From: Candidatus Collierbacteria bacterium
GTDB lineage: Bacteria > Patescibacteriota > Microgenomatia > UBA1400 > MFAQ01
Assembly: GCA_023245265.1 (NCBI GenBank)
Contig: JAHFKQ010000004.1
Location: forward strand, 1 to 22,137
Reading direction: 5' to 3'
Length of the DNA: 22,137 bases
Shown here one piece after another: positions 20,227-22,137 of this stretch. The stretch's first letter is position 1. Each line of letters opens with the position of its first letter. The notes beneath the pieces are model-generated. The model worked only from the letters and a program-made list of their open reading frames with translations, had not been told where the DNA came from and did no database searches. The position numbers and the translations under genes are program-made.

Positions 20227-22080
20227 ATGAAAAAAAAGCTTCCTCATATTTTTCTCACCCTGTTCGTTATTTTGGCCCTTTTGGGCAGTGTGGCCGCCTA
20301 TGGTTACTTTGCCGCCAAGTCTTTTGTCCCTCACACTCAGGCACTTCAAGCCACCGGAGCCAAATTGGCCGCCGCTTTTCAAGCCCAAGACTTGGTTGGA
20401 GCCAAGCTAGAGGCCAAGACTCTCCGGGATCAGCTGGACTCTTTTGACGCCCAGTTTCAGAAAATTAAATGGACCACGGCCTTACCTCTCATCGGTAACT
20501 ATCCCAAAGATGGCCAGCATGCCTTAAATGCCGGCAAGTCTCTTGCCAAATCGGTTGAGACTTTAATCGTTTCGGTCGAGCCTTATGCCGATCTTTTGGG
20601 CTTCAAGACCGGTACTGCCACTCCTTCCGGTCAAGTCAAACCTCAGTCGATCGAAGACCGGATTGTTTTTATCGCCCAAACCTTGGACAAGATTAGCCCC
20701 GATCTTGAAAAAGTCGAAGTCGACATGGATGAAGCCCAGAAAGAGCTTGGTCAAATCGACGAAAAACGCTATCCTCAAACTTTGGGCGGCAAAAATATCC
20801 GCAGTAAAATCGTCGAAATCAAGTCGGCTGTTTCTGAATCGGCTCAACTTTTATCCCAAGCCAAACCCTTAATAAAGCTTTTGCCCGATTTGCTCGGCAA
20901 CCCTAACGCCAAGACATACATGGTGCTCTTCCAAAATGACGCTGAGCTCCGTCCCACCGGTGGTTTCATGACGGCTTATGCCTTCCTGCGAGTCACCAAA
21001 GGCAAGATCGAACCGTTGTCTTCTTTTGATATTTATGATCTCGACGCCCGCTTTAACAAAAAAGTTCCGGCCCCGGAAGCGATCAAAAAATATCTTAATG
21101 AAACTTACTTAAATCTTCGTAACTCCAATATGTCTCCGGATTACAAAGTTTCAATGGACTTGTTCTATAAATATTACCGGGATATCCCCGGATTTCCCAA
21201 ACCGGACGGCATCATTGCCATCGATACCCGTTTCCCGGTGGAACTCTTAAAGGTCATTGGACCCATTGGGGTTGGGGGTTGGGGGAACTTCAGCGCCAAA
21301 GACGATCCTGCTTGTGATTGTCCTCAAGTGGTCTACGCTCTCGAACAAATCGCCGACCGGCCAATCTCCGGTACCCGGGTGGCCCGTAAGGCTGTTCTAG
21401 GGCCCCTCATGCACTCGATGATGGCAAATGCCATGGGTTCTCCAAAACACACTTGGCCCAAATTAATCAATGTGGTTTTGGACTCCATCAAACAAAAGCA
21501 TTTGCTTTTCTACTTCATGGAAGACAAAACTCAGAAAGTCGCCGAAGACTTTAACGCGGCCGGGCGTATTCAACCCTACGCATTTGACTATCTCCATGTC
21601 AACGATGCTAATCTCGGAGGAGCCAAGTCCGATATGTACATCATTCGCGAAGTCGAACAAGATATTGAAATGGTTGGTACTACCGTTACCAAAACGGTTT
21701 CTTTGAGCTACAACAATCCCCGGAAGGGCAGTAACTGTAATTTGGAAGCCGGTCAACTTTGTCTAAACGGTGTTTACCGTGACTATGTCCGCCTACTAGT
21801 TCCCAAAGGATCCAAACTCATCTCGGTCGTGGGCTCTGAAGTCAAAGAACAAGTGTCCGAGGACCTAGATAAGACAGTTTTTGAAGCCTTTTTCACCATG
21901 AGGCCGGAGTCTCAAAGCAAAATTGTTTTCAAGTACGAGTTGCCTCCCATGGATCTCAGTACCTACAAGCTGATGATCCAAAAACAACCGGGTTTACCGG
22001 CCATTAAGCACACCATTACTCTCAATGGAGCCCAGCAAGTAGTTGAAGTTAACGAAGACAAAGAGTTGATTCTGAACTAA
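20227..22080 (+). CDS. DUF4012-domain protein, membrane-anchored and extracytoplasmic
   Basis: 617 residues. Seen: a charged start MKKK, one membrane helix (about 7-30), a helical region rich in Ala, Lys, Gln and Glu from about 35 to 230 that is probably coiled coil, then the DUF4012 core beginning near YMVLFQNDAELRPTGGFM. The L-QN-aElRptGGF motif is the family hallmark. There are only four cysteines: Cys363 and Cys365 (ACDC) and Cys504 and Cys512 (NCNLEAGQLC), all predicted to be outside the membrane, so disulfides are possible. The family has no established activity; it is found in actinobacterial and CPR glycan loci. Position next to the initiating sugar transferase suggests a role in surface-glycan assembly, export or attachment (inference). 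ATG 20227 follows the previous stop by 13 bases; no Shine-Dalgarno is visible. Confidence 0.88.
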   Translation: MKKKLPHIFLTLFVILALLGSVAAYGYFAAKSFVPHTQALQATGAKLAAAFQAQDLVGAKLEAKTLRDQLDSFDAQFQKIKWTTALPLIGNYPKDGQHALNAGKSLAKSVETLIVSVEPYADLLGFKTGTATPSGQVKPQSIEDRIVFIAQTLDKISPDLEKVEVDMDEAQKELGQIDEKRYPQTLGGKNIRSKIVEIKSAVSESAQLLSQAKPLIKLLPDLLGNPNAKTYMVLFQNDAELRPTGGFMTAYAFLRVTKGKIEPLSSFDIYDLDARFNKKVPAPEAIKKYLNETYLNLRNSNMSPDYKVSMDLFYKYYRDIPGFPKPDGIIAIDTRFPVELLKVIGPIGVGGWGNFSAKDDPACDCPQVVYALEQIADRPISGTRVARKAVLGPLMHSMMANAMGSPKHTWPKLINVVLDSIKQKHLLFYFMEDKTQKVAEDFNAAGRIQPYAFDYLHVNDANLGGAKSDMYIIREVEQDIEMVGTTVTKTVSLSYNNPRKGSNCNLEAGQLCLNGVYRDYVRLLVPKGSKLISVVGSEVKEQVSEDLDKTVFEAFFTMRPESQSKIVFKYELPPMDLSTYKLMIQKQPGLPAIKHTITLNGAQQVVEVNEDKELILN

Positions 22081-22137
22081 AGTGACTCAGTCTTACTCAG
22101 ACAGCGGCATTGTGATTAGATCGGTTGACTCGGGTGA
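22081..22137. other. Intergenic end of window, no gene seen
   Basis: 57 bases after the DUF4012 stop. No hairpin followed by a T-run, so no intrinsic terminator is supported. ACTCAG occurs twice, 10 bases apart (22085 and 22095). A TTGACT at 22125-22130 could be the -35 box of a gene beyond the window, but the -10 position is not visible. Confidence 0.4.

Noticed and set aside
1..22137. Alternative genetic code with TGA as glycine
   Set aside because: TGA terminates several genes at ATGA junctions and the following frames make complete proteins; no in-frame TGA is needed in any gene.
22081..22137. Direct repeat ACTCAG as the start of a repeat array or attachment site
   Set aside because: Two 6-base copies in 57 bases are weak evidence and no further copies appear before the window ends.
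1..22137. CRISPR, tRNA/rRNA genes, insertion sequences or a defence system
   Set aside because: No spaced repeats, RNA-gene motifs, transposase-like proteins or nuclease/toxin families were seen. Nearly every base is covered by glycan-related coding sequence.

Overview
The window looks like a surface-glycan (capsule, exopolysaccharide or glycoprotein-glycan) locus from a Candidate Phyla Radiation bacterium (Patescibacteria), most likely Microgenomates-like. This rests on gene content, not on a marker gene: a DUF4012 protein beside a monotopic sugar-phosphate transferase, several GT39-like GT-C membrane glycosyltransferases, many GT4 and GT2 enzymes, and no outer-membrane export genes. TGA acts as a stop at several junctions (ATGA overlaps), so the Gracilibacteria/Absconditabacteria code in which TGA means glycine does not apply. 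I saw no tRNA, rRNA, CRISPR array, insertion sequence or intrinsic terminator. Coding density is very high: no gene-free stretch exceeds about 80 bases.

Layout. (1) 3-1004: 3' part of a GT39-like membrane glycosyltransferase whose start lies outside the window. (2) 1039-5057, plus strand: Gmd-like dehydratase, Rmd-like reductase, Wzx-like flippase, SAM methyltransferase. (3) 5050-5745, minus strand: DPM1/GtrB-like GT2. (4) 5806-18459, plus strand: a tightly packed 12-gene run holding a GT-C protein, two GT4s, a left-handed beta-helix acyltransferase, a small unknown membrane protein, GT2, Wzy/WaaL-like polymerase or ligase, GT39, GT4, GT2, GT4 and a WbaZ-like GT4. (5) 18440-19486, minus strand: ManC-type mannose-1-phosphate guanylyltransferase. 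(6) 19563-22080, plus strand: monotopic phosphoglycosyl transferase and DUF4012 protein.

How the parts fit (inference from family knowledge). ManC makes GDP-mannose; the Gmd- and Rmd-like enzymes could convert it to a GDP-6-deoxyhexose such as GDP-D-rhamnose. The phosphoglycosyl transferase loads the first sugar phosphate onto undecaprenyl phosphate at the inner membrane face. GT4 and GT2 enzymes extend the glycan, and the acyltransferase and methyltransferase may decorate it. The flippase moves it outward, where the GT-C proteins may add polyprenyl-phosphate-linked sugars (the GT2 at 5050-5745 could make that donor). The Wzy/WaaL-like protein polymerises or transfers it. DUF4012 and the 182-residue unknown are the parts without a known job.

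Expression. Five putative -10 boxes end 6 to 12 bases before a start codon (at 1039, 5745, 5806, 19486 and 19563), which suggests leaderless or nearly leaderless mRNAs. Inside the runs, genes are joined by ATGA or similar overlaps, mostly without a Shine-Dalgarno motif, suggesting translational coupling.
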